From: Hermatobates lingyangjiaoensis
Taxonomy: Eukaryota > Arthropoda > Insecta > Hemiptera > Hermatobatidae
Assembly: GCA_026182355.1 (NCBI GenBank)
Contig: JAPFBL010001929.1
Location: 2,100,001 to 2,164,000 of the forward strand
DNA: 64,000 nucleotides
Direction: 5' to 3'
Part shown: piece by piece, positions 12,395-23,876 of the stretch
Position numbering within the stretch: the first letter of the stretch is position 1
How the letters are laid out: each line of letters begins with the position of its first letter
Position numbers and translations under genes: made by a program
The notes under the pieces: model-generated
What the model was told of the DNA's origin: nothing
Database searches by the model: none
What the model saw: only the letters and a program-made list of their open reading frames with translations

Positions 12395-12643
12395 CGAGTT
12401 CAACATTGAAGAAGAGTAACATACAGAGTAAAGAAACATATTTACAAACGCAAATCTTCGGGCAATCCGTCTTCAGGAGAAAGAGAAAGGGAGACCAACT
12501 TACCGTTTAACGTTGTGGTCGGTTACTTGCCATTGCGTATTCAACGTACTTCGTCTCTCCTTCTCTTTTCTCCTACCCGAAAATTTGAGTTTGTAAGTGT
12601 GTTTCTTTACTCTGTGTGTTACTCTTCTTCAATTTTGAACTCG
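12395..12643. mobile_element. Foldback family D, palindrome
   Basis: Inverted arms: cgagttcaacattgaagaag...aatccgtcttcaggagaa, and ttctcctacccgaaaatttg...caattttgaactcg. TA runs flank the right side (12644-12664). It matches the 28.1-kb and 5.6-kb copies. Confidence 0.8.
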
Positions 12644-12735
12644 TATATATATATATGTATATAAAGATTTTACATAAACTTTCACGTGAAATAAACACAT
12701 GTATTGTTTTCCTCTTTTCATATTGTGGTTTGGTC

Positions 12736-12799
<64 letters not shown>

Positions 12800-12823
12800 G
12801 TTTTCTTGACTACAATTACTAAT

Positions 12824-13170
12824 AAACACGTTTTTCTTCTTCTCGGAATTTTGGTCAGGTTTAATATATGGAATCACCTTTTCGCCAACGTTTCGTCTTT
12901 ATTTAAAGACATCCTTAGGGCTATAAACTAACAAAAACAATGGACATTTGTCATATCTACTTTACATTTATCATAAAACAACCAAAAGTAAGTAAAAGTT
13001 AGTTTTTTGGAATTTTTTATGATGAATGTAAAGTAAATATGACAAATATCCATTGTTTTTGTTAGTTTCTAGCCCTGAGGATGTTTTAAAATAAAGACGA
13101 AACGTTGGCGTAAAGGTGATTCCATATATTAACCCTGACCAAAATTCCGAGAAGAAGAAAAAAGTGTTTA
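12824..13170. mobile_element. Penelope-type foldback family B, short version
   Basis: The arms pair around 12997. The ends (tcgccaacgtttcgtcttta ... aaagacgaaacgttggcg) match the ends of the 1.24-kb palindrome at 44.5-45.7 kb, but the interior coding part is missing. The right arm holds ctgagga-t-helix-gaaac at 13075-13103; the left copy of the motif is mutated. A long TA run precedes it (12737-12792). Confidence 0.85.
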
Positions 13171-13179
13171 TATGAATAT

Positions 13180-13290
13180 ATATCAATGATCAAATAACAA
13201 TATAAAATGGGAAAAAAAGACTAAGATCTTTCAACCGTAACAAGTGGTTTTCGTCAGAGTCAAAAACCCTACTGAAACATTAGATGCAGA
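13180..13290 (+). mobile_element. Family A foldback, single arm
   Basis: atcaatgatcaaataacaat...aagactaagatctttcaacc...cgtcagagtcaaaaaccc is the left arm of family A. The opposite arm is absent. Confidence 0.75.
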
Positions 13291-13465
13291 AAACATCTGA
13301 TGAGGAGTTGATAAGAGTGGGAGGGAAGTGTGGTATTTTAAAATGGTATTTTAAAATATAATCTATCCAAACAGAGCCGACTGCAGCAGCTAGTATATTT
13401 ACTTTCTATCTCATTTTTTACAATTGTGTAATTTTTCACAATTGAATAAGTAATTCAGGAAAGGA

Positions 13466-13628
13466 CAAATCAATGTAAACAAAGAAACATAGAGAAATTA
13501 ATAATTTACACATAGAGCTTCTAATTTTCGGTTTCCCTCTCTTATCTCTCCTGATAACGGGTAAAATCGAAAATTAGAAATCGTAAGAGTGTTTTTTAAT
13601 TTCTCCATATTTTTTTATCTACATTGAG
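13466..13628. mobile_element. Foldback family E, palindrome
   Basis: Inverted arms caatgtaaacaaagaaacat...ttctaattttcggtttccc and ctcctgataacgggtaaaat...ttttttatctacattga, diverged from the 6.8-kb copy. Confidence 0.75.
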
Positions 13629-14436
13629 GGTTTATTTATTTGTTCTTTCTGGATTGTTTTTTCATCATAATAGTATCGTTGAATTGGCATTTGGAGGGTT
13701 TTTTTATGAACTGTTTATAAACTATATATATATGTACATAAGTGTTTGTTTAACTATCTGTCTATTTGCTATGCATTTCCTAATAGTTTTATTAATTATT
13801 TGTCTGTATTAGTTTTACACGTTAATTTGACTGACCCACGAAAGATGGAGGCCATATTGAGTACAGCTCAAAGGTAATCATTACAGGGAAGACAATAACT
13901 TTTGACCTTCAGCTGCTATTTAATTCTTTCATTTTCACCTGCCAATCAGTAGAAGTTTTATTTACAAAACTCGATGACAAAAATATTCACCAAGTAATTT
14001 CATTTAAAGAACACATATTTTCATGCCAATCATTTCTTTGAAATTATGAAAAGTTTATGTTCAGAAGTTTTGATGAAATGAAATAACCCGTTAATAGCAT
14101 CAGGATACTAAGTACAAAAACTTTTGAAACTCTCCAAGGTTGGACTAGAAAATAAGACTATAAAACAACAGCAAACAAACTTCAGTTACAATCAGGCTTT
14201 TTACTTAAAACCTATCACCAAAACATTCAATGTGTAAGGCGTGACTGATTTATCAGTGGGAGTTTTAAAACTAATCTATCCAAACAGAGCCGACTGCAGC
14301 AGCTAGTATATTTACTTTCTATCTCATTTTTCACAATTGTTAACTATCTTTCTTTTTTTTGTTTTTATATATTTGTTCCTTTTATTTATTTATTCAATGG
14401 TTTGTTTATGTTATGGCAGCGTCGCAGATGTATTTC

Positions 14437-14725
14437 GAGTCGAGTAATCACACACCTTATTGTTACTCGAGATCTTATCGTAACCGACCGAGACGATCTT
14501 ATCGTTACTCAAAATCTGATCATAACAGAGCAAGACGATCTTATCATTACTCAAGATCTTATCATAACTACTGAGATGATCTTATCGTTATTCAAGATCT
14601 TATCATAACAGACCGAGACGATCTTATCATTACTCAAGATCTTATCATAACAGACCGAGACGATCTTATCATTACTCAATATGTTATCATAACTACCGAG
14701 ATGCTCTTATCGTTACTCGAGATGA
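14437..14725. repeat. 42-bp tandem array
   Basis: About seven units near gagacgatcttatcattact-caagatcttatcataacagacc. Each unit is made of two related 21-bp halves. The period is a multiple of three and stops are rare, so two plus-strand frames stay open (one reads as RSYRNRPRRSYRYS-like repeats). No start context, splice sites or conserved domain support a protein. Confidence 0.85.
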
Positions 14726-15049
14726 CTGAATGAGGAAGAGTTAACAGAAAACGAAATCTGTATACTTGAAAGCAGACTTGGGAGCGTACTAAATGATATA
14801 TACATCTAAGTTGGAGAAAGAGGTACATTACATTTTTAAATGATTCAGAGCCGGAGTACACTAAACATCGAATGTGCAAGAACCATAGTTGAGAGTACTC
14901 TTAATGCTGGATGAGTCTGGGTTGAAGTATGAAGTACAGTAAATATTAGACCTTCATCTCATGTTTTGAACTTGTAAAAGTTTTACACACTAAGCACTGT
15001 TGCAGGACTTTTTGAGAGTTATCTGGTCAGATAATTAACTTACTTACTT

Positions 15050-15290
15050 AACTCTTAAGTAAGAGAACTGCAGACCTAGGTCCTGCTAGAGCCTGTCCTG
15101 GCTACAGGTGAGGTCAGTGGCCACAAAGCCTTCCGCCTGTTAGCTAATCAGCGTAACCTGTTAACCACTCTCACAGCGATAGCGCCAATTGATAGACACA
15201 TGGGAATCAGGGCGTCTCCAGACAGAAGAAGAACCCTCCCAGAAGAGTGATCTCTGAGCCCGCGAGAGAGGCCAACAGCTAGATCACGAA
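15050..15290. repeat. Unassigned moderately GC-rich repeat-like block
   Basis: This block is clearly richer in G+C than its flanks (ggtcctgctagagcctgtcc; gttaaccactctcacagcga). It begins with the inverted repeat cttaagtaag. It has no open frame and no match to the SINE consensus here. Possibly another retroposon family. Confidence 0.3.
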
Positions 15291-15401
15291 ATTAATAATT
15301 GAAACAAATACAGATACCTGTACCTTACTAGCTTGCAATGCGGCCCATACCCCATTTAAATTTTCCCAGGTAATACCCTCTAGACCATAGACTGCACTCA
15401 C

Positions 15402-15558
15402 CTGGAGAGTGTGATGATTGATGTTGGAATGCGATACTGGGAAGAAACTAACGCCGTGATCATTACTTAACGGCTGGACCGGCTTGTAGCATTCAACTTC
15501 GATGTCTTCCAACACTTCAGACCGAGTGTCTGTCTCCATCGCCTCATGTATGCCACAG
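15402..15558 (-). CDS. PLCE1: PLC epsilon exon: linker between RasGEF and PH-like region
   Basis: This is a 157-bp exon. The acceptor is gttttttcttccag just above 15558. I chose the donor CTCCAG|GTGAGTG at 15401 because it is the best match to consensus and places NINHHTLQ directly before ILHHGTTCIHW of the next exon, a join that reads as normal family sequence. The conserved part is ECYKPVQPLSNDHGVSFFP. The reading frame stays open past this donor for another 28 codons to a second donor-like site, CAG|GTATCTG at 15318/15317, in the same phase, so a longer splice form is possible (see findings). Confidence 0.88.
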
Positions 15559-15642
15559 CTGGAAGAAAAAACAACTTCGTTATATACAAATCACATTGTA
15601 TTCAATAGAATTAAATAAAAATAAAAAAATACTATGTTTTAC

Positions 15643-15815
15643 CTCGAGGTTTGCTGTTGGCCTTCAAAATCTCTGATTCTTGAGTTGTAGTGTTGATGGA
15701 ATGAAGCCATTTTATCCATGATGGCTTGCGTTTTGTAAATCTTGTCCAGGTTAATTAGGCCTCCCGCACCGATCCGGGTGAAGTAGTGGTCTTCTCCATT
15801 GTAGTCGGAGATGAA
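15643..15815 (-). CDS. PLCE1: PLC epsilon exon: end of RasGEF domain and linker
   Basis: This is a 173-bp exon. The acceptor is gttggcttcag just above 15815, and the donor is AG|GTAAAA at 15642. The translation starts FISDYNGEDHYFTRIGAGG, followed by LINLDKIYKTQAIMDKM and SFHQHYNSRIRDFEG. The I-N-L-D-K-I-Y-K-T-Q block is the PLC epsilon version of the final GEF helix motif ('INF.K...'). It runs from phase 0 to phase 2. The intron that follows is only 84 bp, by far the shortest here. There is no frameshift or stop. Confidence 0.93.
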
Positions 15816-15972
15816 CTGAAGCCAACCATTGTCAATTTAGTTATTCATACGGCAACACTTGTATGACTACAATCAATCCTTTACAGAAACATGTGGACAG
15901 TGTAGTATAAACCTTACATCGGATATCCAAATTAGAAATAAACGTCAGGTGTAGCAAGTATATTACATTGAC

Positions 15973-16270
15973 TACTCCGGAGTTAAGCAAAACTCCCAAT
16001 GTACAGTCAACCCGGTAATGTTGATTCAACATCAATCGAGCATAACTACAATGACTGAACGATTTGTTGATAACTTTTAACAATTACCAACACATCCACA
16101 CTTATAGGCTTTCAACTTTTAAAGCTGGTCTAGGATAGGGAAGTTTGGCACATTTATTTTTTGCCACCCACTTACGGTGCATAACTAAAGTGGGCGCAAA
16201 ATAATAAATGTACCACACTTTCCGCCCCTTGAACAGCCCTACAAGGTGAATGCCTGTAAATGGGGGTGTT
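15973..16270 (+). repeat. SINE 3' region, tail type 2, with an inverted tail
   Basis: gagttaagcaaaactcccaa...cagtcaacccggtaatg is the SINE body end. From about 16120 the tail module appears in both orientations (gggaagtttggcacatttat ... ataataaatgtaccacactt) around gcataactaaagtgggc. Confidence 0.6.
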
Positions 16271-18649
16271 GGTAATCAATCAATCAAAAAATCACCAAAG
16301 AAATGCCCAAATTCTATTTAATTTGAAGGAGAAAGGTTTCATATTCTTGCCAATTTTCCCTGCCTCAAAAAAAGGTTTAGGGTAAAAAAAAACTCGAATA
16401 ATTAATTCATATATAATGCTATTAGAATTTTTTCAATCAATATCGAAAACTAGCATTTTTATTAGCATTTTTCGATAGTAGCTCGTATGCTACTAATGAA
16501 TTAAACAACTAGTGTTAATAAGATGCCACGAGCTTTATACGGCGGACTTATCGAAACCGGGACTTTTTCTAAAACTGTAAATTAACAGTGAAAAAGAATC
16601 AAGAAAATTTATTTAAAAATTATTCAAACCAAAATAATTTGCAAACGAATTATTTTAGAGTAAATCTGGAAACAAATAGTCCATTAAAAATTGATTGTCT
16701 AGAGCTTTTTTTTTGAAAAGTTTTTCCCTCTTACGCTATGTTGAAGAAATGTAAAGTACACTTTTTACTTTATGTAACCAAAAGGGCTAAAAGGATAATC
16801 TATTTCAGTGGTTCGAAAGAGTGTTCTGCGATTGATTCAGGGATCTTGTTCCTTATAGTTTCATTATAAAATTATTTACTGTAAGAATCGAATAAATGGT
16901 TTATTTAAATAATTTTAATGTATTTTATTATTCTAAATTTAAACAGTAATAATGGGCACTAACCAAAAAAAGGAAAGAAAAACAAAATATAAAATAGTAT
17001 TTCTCCCCCAGTGTAAATATCATCTAGTAATTTCAAACTACTGTTTGCAAAGTTTAGAACAAATAGTTAACCTTTTTTGCAGTTTTTTTAAGACAAAGAA
17101 AACTTTGGCTAATTTGCCAGCATAAAGTTATATACCCAACAACTTTTTGTACTTGCATTATTTGTACTCTATTTGTAATTGCATTAATTATTTCAAAACA
17201 GTTATACCAAACTTTCTAATTTCAAAATTAGTAAAACTAGATATAAGGAAGGAATGAAAGTCTGTTTTCATCAGGAGTCGACAAAATGTTCCATCACCAC
17301 TACCCCATCCCAAAATATTTTTCTTTTTATCGACTCCCTATAAAAACATTATTGGAAGCAACACATATTTTCATATTGATAATACCAACTTATATTTTTT
17401 CCACATTGGTATAATCAAGAAATTAGGTGACTTGCATAGAAATCCAATCAAACATCTTTGTTTCTCACTTGTAATGGAATTCCTGAATAACTGATAAAAT
17501 TAATAGAGATAAAATCAAATAAAGATTGAAAATTAATAGAGATAAATTAGAGACTGAATAAAGATAAAATTAAAGATTTATGGCAGTTTGCTTAGAGTTG
17601 TTATATTATATTTTCATAATGCCTCAAATATACAGATGTCTTTTCAAATTTAGTAGAGAATGATATAGATCAAAATATCTCGCCTGTAAGTTTACTACTA
17701 CAGGATAATAGAAGAATATGCTGGCATACCTCTTCTACTGAAATGTATAACATTAATGAGGAGAGTGTCATTTGTGAGCAGCAATAACAGTGCTGATATT
17801 GGGTTCAAATTCAGAGAGTTTTAGCCTCAAGTCACCAATTTTTTTCAAGCTTAGTCTGTTCCTCTGTTTTGTCAGAATTGCGTTTGCATGCGAAAAACCC
17901 TTTACTATTTATCAATACCCTTTCGAATCTTGTTTGCTTTTCAACCCTTTCGTGTATTTGAGTTTTTATAAACACAACTATGAACATTAAATATTTATTG
18001 ACCCCTGTTTCACCACTATGCATTTACCAACCCCTTGGAGTTCTTATCGACCCCAGAGAGCCAATATAGACCCCTGGTTTAGACATAATTTTCTCTTTTA
18101 TCATCCTTACTTTATATTTCGTTTTTCCATCTTCCTTCTTGTACTAGTCCTTTAACTCCTGTTTTTATTACTGTCTGTCTTTTCATTCCTTCTAATTCTT
18201 TTCTAAATATATCTTTCCTATACTGATTTTATCGCTGTAACATTTTATCCTTTCCCTATAATTTCATATGGCATGCTTCTGTTCCAATTTTGTTTTTCAT
18301 TATCTTCTAATTCACACTCCTTCGAAATTTTTTTTATCCTTCCTGCTTATATTTATCTTTTCATGTTCTCTTTCTATTCTTTCTCCACATACTTTCTTTA
18401 ATGTAGCACCATATCTTTTTACGCCTTTCTTTTTATCTCCTTCTTCTCTCCCATCTTTTCACATACACTAATTGTTCATGTTTCGACTCTTCCTCTCTTA
18501 ATATTTCTTTTCACTTTACCTTCTTTTATTGTTTCCCCTCATGTTATTCTTTCTTCTAGTTCTTTTCCAGCTCTTCCCCCCTCCCCTTTCTTACGCTTTA
18601 TTATAAGTTTATAATATTTTGTTGTATTGCTTAAACCGATCCCCTAGCG

Positions 18650-18925
18650 GGTGATAACGTCAGCCGTTTACCGGCTTTTTGTTTGATCGGTGATTCGTAC
18701 AGATTCTATATTGAGAGCCCAGTTTTCACCTAAATTGGTAGGGATCTTTAACGAGTACCTAACATCGTATAGGCTCAGAACCGACGGCTTAACGTTCTCT
18801 CTGAGGGATGGCATACTGAGATTTATTTCACATCCCGCTTGAATAAATCGAAGGCCAGGTGGGGATTGAACCCCGGACTCCCAGCCCAGAGGCGAGTATG
18901 TTAACGACTGAGCTAACCTGGCCCT
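18650..18925 (-). repeat. Near full-length tRNA-derived SINE
   Basis: Read on minus: gggccaggttagctcagtcg (A box region), ggggttcaatcccc (B box), the central segment gagagaacgttaagccgtcg, then cgatgttaggtactcgttaa. This is one of the best preserved heads in the window. It lies 50 bp downstream of the 18977 exon in the transcript direction and in the same orientation as the gene. Confidence 0.85.
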
Positions 18926-18976
18926 TTTATAATATTTTACATAAAGACCTTTATTATGAAGAGTGGTGTCCATTAC

Positions 18977-19220
18977 CTCTAGGTTAGTCCTGTCTCCAGC
19001 GGGTGCGAGCACTATGAGACTGGGAGTAGAAGAAATGATTTCCTTGAGGTCGCGCAGAAAAGCGCCAAAGAATGGCACTAAACGGCACTCAGGCATGAGT
19101 AAAGCTCTGGAGAGGGCTCTTTCATACTCGACTGAGAGAAGAGCGGCCGACAGCGACTCCAGCCCCGGCACGGGCTCCTTCTCGCTTATGGACAGCCAGA
19201 ACGGCTTCAGCTTACCTGAC
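18977..19220 (-). CDS. PLCE1: PLC epsilon exon: C-terminal RasGEF helices
   Basis: This is a 244-bp exon. The acceptor tttattgttgagcag ends at 19221, and the donor is GAG|GTAATG at 18976. After the split Lys codon it reads SGKLKPFWLSISEKEPVPG, then YERALSRALLMPECRLVPF, then FGAFLRDLKEI. The 'PFFGAFLRDL' block corresponds to the P-[FY]-x-G-x-[FY]-L-x-D-[LI] signature of CDC25 domains. It ends in phase 0 at ...RTNLE, directly continued by FISDYNGEDH in the next exon. A minus-strand SINE begins about 50 bp downstream of the donor, so the 3' part of the open frame seen beyond 18977 is intron plus SINE, not protein. Confidence 0.93.
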
Positions 19221-22200
19221 CTGCTCAACAATAAACCAACCGTCTTACTCATACAGTTTAAAATACATGAAAAACTAATATACCACATAAACACTACCAT
19301 GTTCAGATAAAAATCATTGAAATCAATTAATGAACTACAATATAATGGACCTGCTAGTTATATAAAGTTAGTAACATAGTTTTACAAAGACAATGTGTAA
19401 TTTCAAATGCAATTTTAAGCACATTTAATTCTTTATAATAATTGACACTCCGATAATCAAAAGACAGAACTACGAAAATTTAATACTCCCAGAAGCTTAG
19501 CTATTACTCCTTTAGCTGCTATATGTACTAAAGACTTTGTTCTTCTCACTTAGTATGACTCATTCAACATCAAGTACAAGCGTATTGGTTTTTCTAATGC
19601 AAGGAAATAAGTATGGGATCATAATATAATGCAATATTCTTCATTAAGAGTTAGTTGTTATTAAAGATGATTTTTAGCTTCAAAAATTGCATTATTAGAA
19701 ATGATGAAGGAAATAATTAACTTTTTTTTTATTCAAGATGTACTTCGTTTTGATTTTCAATATAATAGTATTGATGATCAACTTGAGGTAATGATGAATT
19801 CCTGTGAAGGGAGAGTAGTGGTTTGATGATGCAGTGATGCAGTGATGATTATGTGAGCAAGGCAAGCAAGTAGTTTCCGCCGGCCTACAACCTTAACACT
19901 GCTGGAGGCCGAAAGAAACCCCTGCCCGACCTCGCCTTCTTTACACAAAAATATCTTCCTTTTTAAAAATAAAACAAACTCTTTATGTTATAAATAAACA
20001 TATTATATTTCTAATATTAATGTATAGTACTAACAATCTCGTTAATAGAAAAAAAATATAAACGGAATTTAATTATATTAACAGGAAAAGACAGGATACA
20101 ACTATATAAAGGAAAGGTTAATAACAGTTACTTATTATAGAAAGAAAAATAAATCATCTAAATGGGAAAAGGTCAAATTAATTACGATTTAATTTTAACA
20201 AAATTCAATCAATACCTTTTCACAATACATTAAAAGGTTAAACATAGAATATAACCTGGTAAGTTTTCTTCTCTATTCGGACAGTTTCATCTACACATGC
20301 ATACATATATCTTCAGTATAAAGTGGCATAATGAGTGATTATATATTAGAGGTTGTACTCGGTATGCTCTTGATAATACATACGTTCTGAAATCGGGCGG
20401 AGATGAAAACTTAATATATGTACATGATGAATTGTCATTCTAACAGTATATCTTGTAGAACATTTAATAACCAATGCTAAAAAACACATATTAAATGGTT
20501 TTTTTTCAGCACGTCATCTGCATCGGACACTATCCCATTCTCATTTTACACTGTAAGTAGGTACAAGTAATGCTATCACATATCCTTAACTGTCAGCGTG
20601 AAAAAAATAAGTTATAAATATACAAAATAGTAAGATAAGCTAAAAAAAAAAGAAAGTTAGTTTCAACCAACGATCAATAAACTAAACAATGGTTTTATTA
20701 TATTCGTCTTGAAGGGATGTGTAAGAGCAAATATATTTATTTTGTTATTTCTATATTACATGAGTCACAACAATGAAGAATAACACCAGTGACATTGATA
20801 GCACAGATACAGATTAATTACAGGAGACATGTAATGAGGAATTAAGTAATAAGTAATTACACTTCTTGGAGTGCAAGTATGCCATAATGCTATATTCAAT
20901 AGAGACTCAAATATAAGTATGGCAAGAAATCACTAAAACCAGTTCTCAAGTCTCTCGGCTACATCCTCTTCAAAAGCCCTCGCAGTTTCCCGTAGTATTG
21001 TTAGCATTCAGTACTACTATTAGGAGTAATACTTAGTTTTTCTGTTTCAAAACTTTATACTTCTGTAAGTTCTCTCACTAACTTATTATCAAAATTTCTA
21101 TTGTAATTTCTTATTTGTAACTAATTACGCTTTTTATATTCGTTTGATTTTTGAATGATTGAATTATTTCTTACATTTCCTCTGTTTTGTAGGCCTATGA
21201 AAAAGGTTTTTAAATAATAACCGAAAAGTTGGCAATGAAAGTTTAATTTGAATTTAAAAAACTTTAAAAAGTCCTGATAAACTTTAATTTTCTTTCTATT
21301 TCATAGTCGATAATTTTATCAATATTTATAGTATATGCATGTACACAACAAACAATCTCTTCAAATTATGTACAATTAAAAAAGAAACAAAAACCAACCA
21401 AAGATATGAAATTGAGAATGACAATGATAATAAAAGTAAGAAATATTTAAATTTAAATACAATGATAGAATAGTATAATACATGCTTGCCCACACTACAA
21501 GGTGTCTGGCTGGGTGATAATGCCAAGTACATCAAGGTAATAGACTCTGCATGGTTACTTGTTTTATAATTTTTAGTTTTTGCACAAAAATCGTCCTTAA
21601 CAAACACTTCAATTAAAAATGTCAGAATTAAACATTATTTTTACATGTCTTTACGCCAATCTACTTGTCAAATAACCATAGTTCTGAAAAAGTAGTTTTT
21701 GATTTTAGGTCATTAATGGTCGGAAAAAGTACATCCACTTTAACTAAAAGGAAATAAATGTAGTAAGTTCAAACATCAAATTATCCACACTTATGTTAGC
21801 ATATTGTTATTTTTTTAAAAAAAAAAACTTTTTACTTCTAACATGCCCTTTGACATTTAAAGTAAACATTTCTTTTTTTTTTTTAAAAAAATGAAAATAA
21901 TATTTCACGGACATTTTATTGTAACTGATTTTAAATTCAAATATTTAATTTTTTTGCCTAATCATGTTCTAATCATTCTAATAATATTGATAATATTATA
22001 ATAAAATTGTAAATATTAATACATATTAATTAACTTAATTAATTATTTCATTAATTTATTTAATTATAAATTAATATATATATTAATTTAATACATTTTT
22101 AAAATTATTGCTTTATGCTATTTTTAAACAGAGTTCAACTATTAGTTAATTTGTTTCCCATATTTTACCAATCATTTTTATTTCATTTGGTGTTATCATA

Positions 22201-23730
22201 AGACTACTACAAGTGGCATAAAATAAACAATAATGGTTATTCAAATAATTAGTAGTTTTCGAAGGAATTTGTTGAGTCGAGCAGTCTATTCTGTATCACT
22301 TGAGGGAATAAAAAAAGGCTGTGGCCCACATTTATTTTAAAAAAGCAAGATTCCTTTGAACGAATATTTTAAAGTGTTTGCAATGGTTTAAGTGACGAAC
22401 TCAAATTAAAAAGAAATCTGCTTTTAGATGCTTAACTAAACTGATGTTCTTTCACAATTAAGAAATGTGATATTTATCAAGATTGCTACAAGAAATTTCT
22501 TCAACATAGCAGTTGAGATAAATGAAAATGTTTTTGAACAAGGAGTTGGGAATCACTGGAGTTCAGATTTACTAAAGGAAAGTTATATCGATTTCATTAG
22601 AATCAGGAAGCCATACGACTGTAAAGAACAAGTACATAGTAATAGAAAACCAAAGTGATGAATAAATTCATTATTTCAATGAACGTTATTTCTACTGGTG
22701 TTATTATTGATTTGAGAATGAAAGTGTATTGTAATAATATCTGGTTTATTCTGAGATCTAAGTAGTGCTCAACCAGAGAATTTTCGTTAGGGGACTTCCA
22801 CCCAACTCACCACAATCAGAAAGTGCGCAATCTGATGGCTGTTCAGGGAAAGTAAGTGAATAATTTTGTAACTGAAAGTAATAAATCATTTGCTAGGAAT
22901 TCCCAGACTACTGTGCCTCTTTTTAATGACAATATTAGATTTATTCTTGTGATTAGAAGTTCCCTTCTTCTTCCTACAAAAACTACAAGTTACATCATGT
23001 TCAGAGTTTTGATATCCATGGGGTCGATAATGATCTAACTCCAGCCCTCTTGGATGCCATTGAACCAAACGTGTAACACTGGTGGGAAGGAAATTCTAAG
23101 AGAGGAAAAAAGAACTCAGAGTTTTTTTCAAAGGATTGAACACCCAGTTTCAGTTTCCTTAGACATCATTGATCTACCCGTGTAATATTGGTGTCAAAGA
23201 TGGTAGGAAATTACCACGGATACAGAGTGTTCAGTACAAGGATTAAGCACTGCAGTTTCAGTTCTCCTGATATTCTCCAAATATCATTCAATTCCTAGTG
23301 TAACATTGGTGCCAAAGTACCAGGAATGATAATTCTGTAGATATCACTGAACTGAAACTAAGGGGACTAAAACAGTAGTTTCAGTTCAGTGATTCAGTTT
23401 CAGTTCGATGTGCCGAAAAGTGGCTGTAAAAATAGTTCGAAATTCCCAAAGGGTAAGGGTTTAAAGTATCATAATTAAAAATTGCATCATCAGTTCGGTT
23501 ATATCTCACTGGACCATCCGTGTAACATTGGCGGAAAAGATTACGTGGTATTTCTGAATGTACTTAGTACCAGGACTGAACGCTGCAGCTCAATCGGTGA
23601 TCTTTGAATAACATTTTTTTACGCTTAAGACTATTAATAATTCACATTTATTTCCTGAAATTAATTTTATTAAAAATCAATTATTCGATTGAACCAAAGC
23701 TAAATATGTTCAAAAATGAATATGACTTAC
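19221..23730 (-). other. PLCE1 intron, 4.5 kb
   Basis: GT at 23730, AG at 19221. It contains a degenerate tandem array (23.03-23.61 kb), a fragment of a dispersed repeat at about 20.93-21.25 kb shared with 28.39-28.58 kb and 43.13-43.2 kb, and a moderately GC-rich unassigned patch near 19.80-19.93 kb. The rest is A+T-rich with nothing I can name. Confidence 0.8.
23035..23610. repeat. Degenerate tandem array, about 115-130 bp period
   Basis: The units share 'cgtgtaacattggtg' (near 23070, 23185, 23305 and 23520), followed by a diverged stretch ending in 'aaggattgaacac..cagttcagttt'. There are about four units. It lies within 700 bp of the 23731 exon, on its 3' side. Confidence 0.7.
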
Positions 23731-23876
23731 TTTAGGCCTGCAACAATTTCCATTGCGGAGTTGAAGTTGCCAATATTCCAACAGGTGACAGCTACACGGA
23801 GCATGCATGATAGAACAGCTTTGCGATCATCGTGGGTCGGCTGAGAGATGATCAAATGGGTCACCCATGAACTCAC
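23731..23876 (-). CDS. PLCE1: PLC epsilon exon: RasGEF catalytic core
   Basis: This is a 146-bp exon encoding 48 codons plus two bases. The acceptor is ttgttgcag just above 23876, and the donor is AAA|GTAAGT at 23730. The translation begins VSSWVTHLIISQPTHDDRK and ends WNIGNFNSAMEIVAGL. These are the conserved RasGEF blocks: a Trp-containing helix with the 'R' of the 'Rxx.L...' helix, and the N-F-N-x-x-M-E-I-x-A-G-L block that contacts the GTPase. It starts in phase 0 and ends in phase 2, and joins the 19220 exon to complete a Lys codon. This is the strongest match in the window and identifies the family as PLC epsilon rather than another RasGEF. A degenerate tandem repeat lies just downstream (23.03-23.61 kb). 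Confidence 0.93.

Larger units (their letters stand above)
5482..15401 (-). other. PLCE1 intron, 9.9 kb
   Basis: Bounded by the CAG|GTGAGTG donor at 15401 and the tttcag acceptor at 5482. It contains foldback elements of at least four families, two SINE copies at 8.2-8.6 kb, the G-rich minisatellite at 8.88-10.09 kb, a 42-bp array at 14.4-14.7 kb, and a moderately GC-rich unassigned repeat at about 15.05-15.29 kb. I see no additional exon, and none is required by phase. Confidence 0.8.
15816..18976 (-). other. PLCE1 intron, 3.2 kb
   Basis: GT at 18976, AG at 15816. It contains SINE-tail sequence at 15.97-16.27 kb, a pyrimidine-rich stretch about 18.05-18.6 kb on the plus strand (purine-rich in the transcript) and a full minus-strand SINE at 18.65-18.93 kb. 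The rest is unassigned. Confidence 0.8.

Noticed and set aside
18668..18960. Continuation of the PLC epsilon open frame beyond 18977.
   Set aside because: A good donor (GAG|GTAATG) precedes it, the next exon joins perfectly, and most of it is a SINE.
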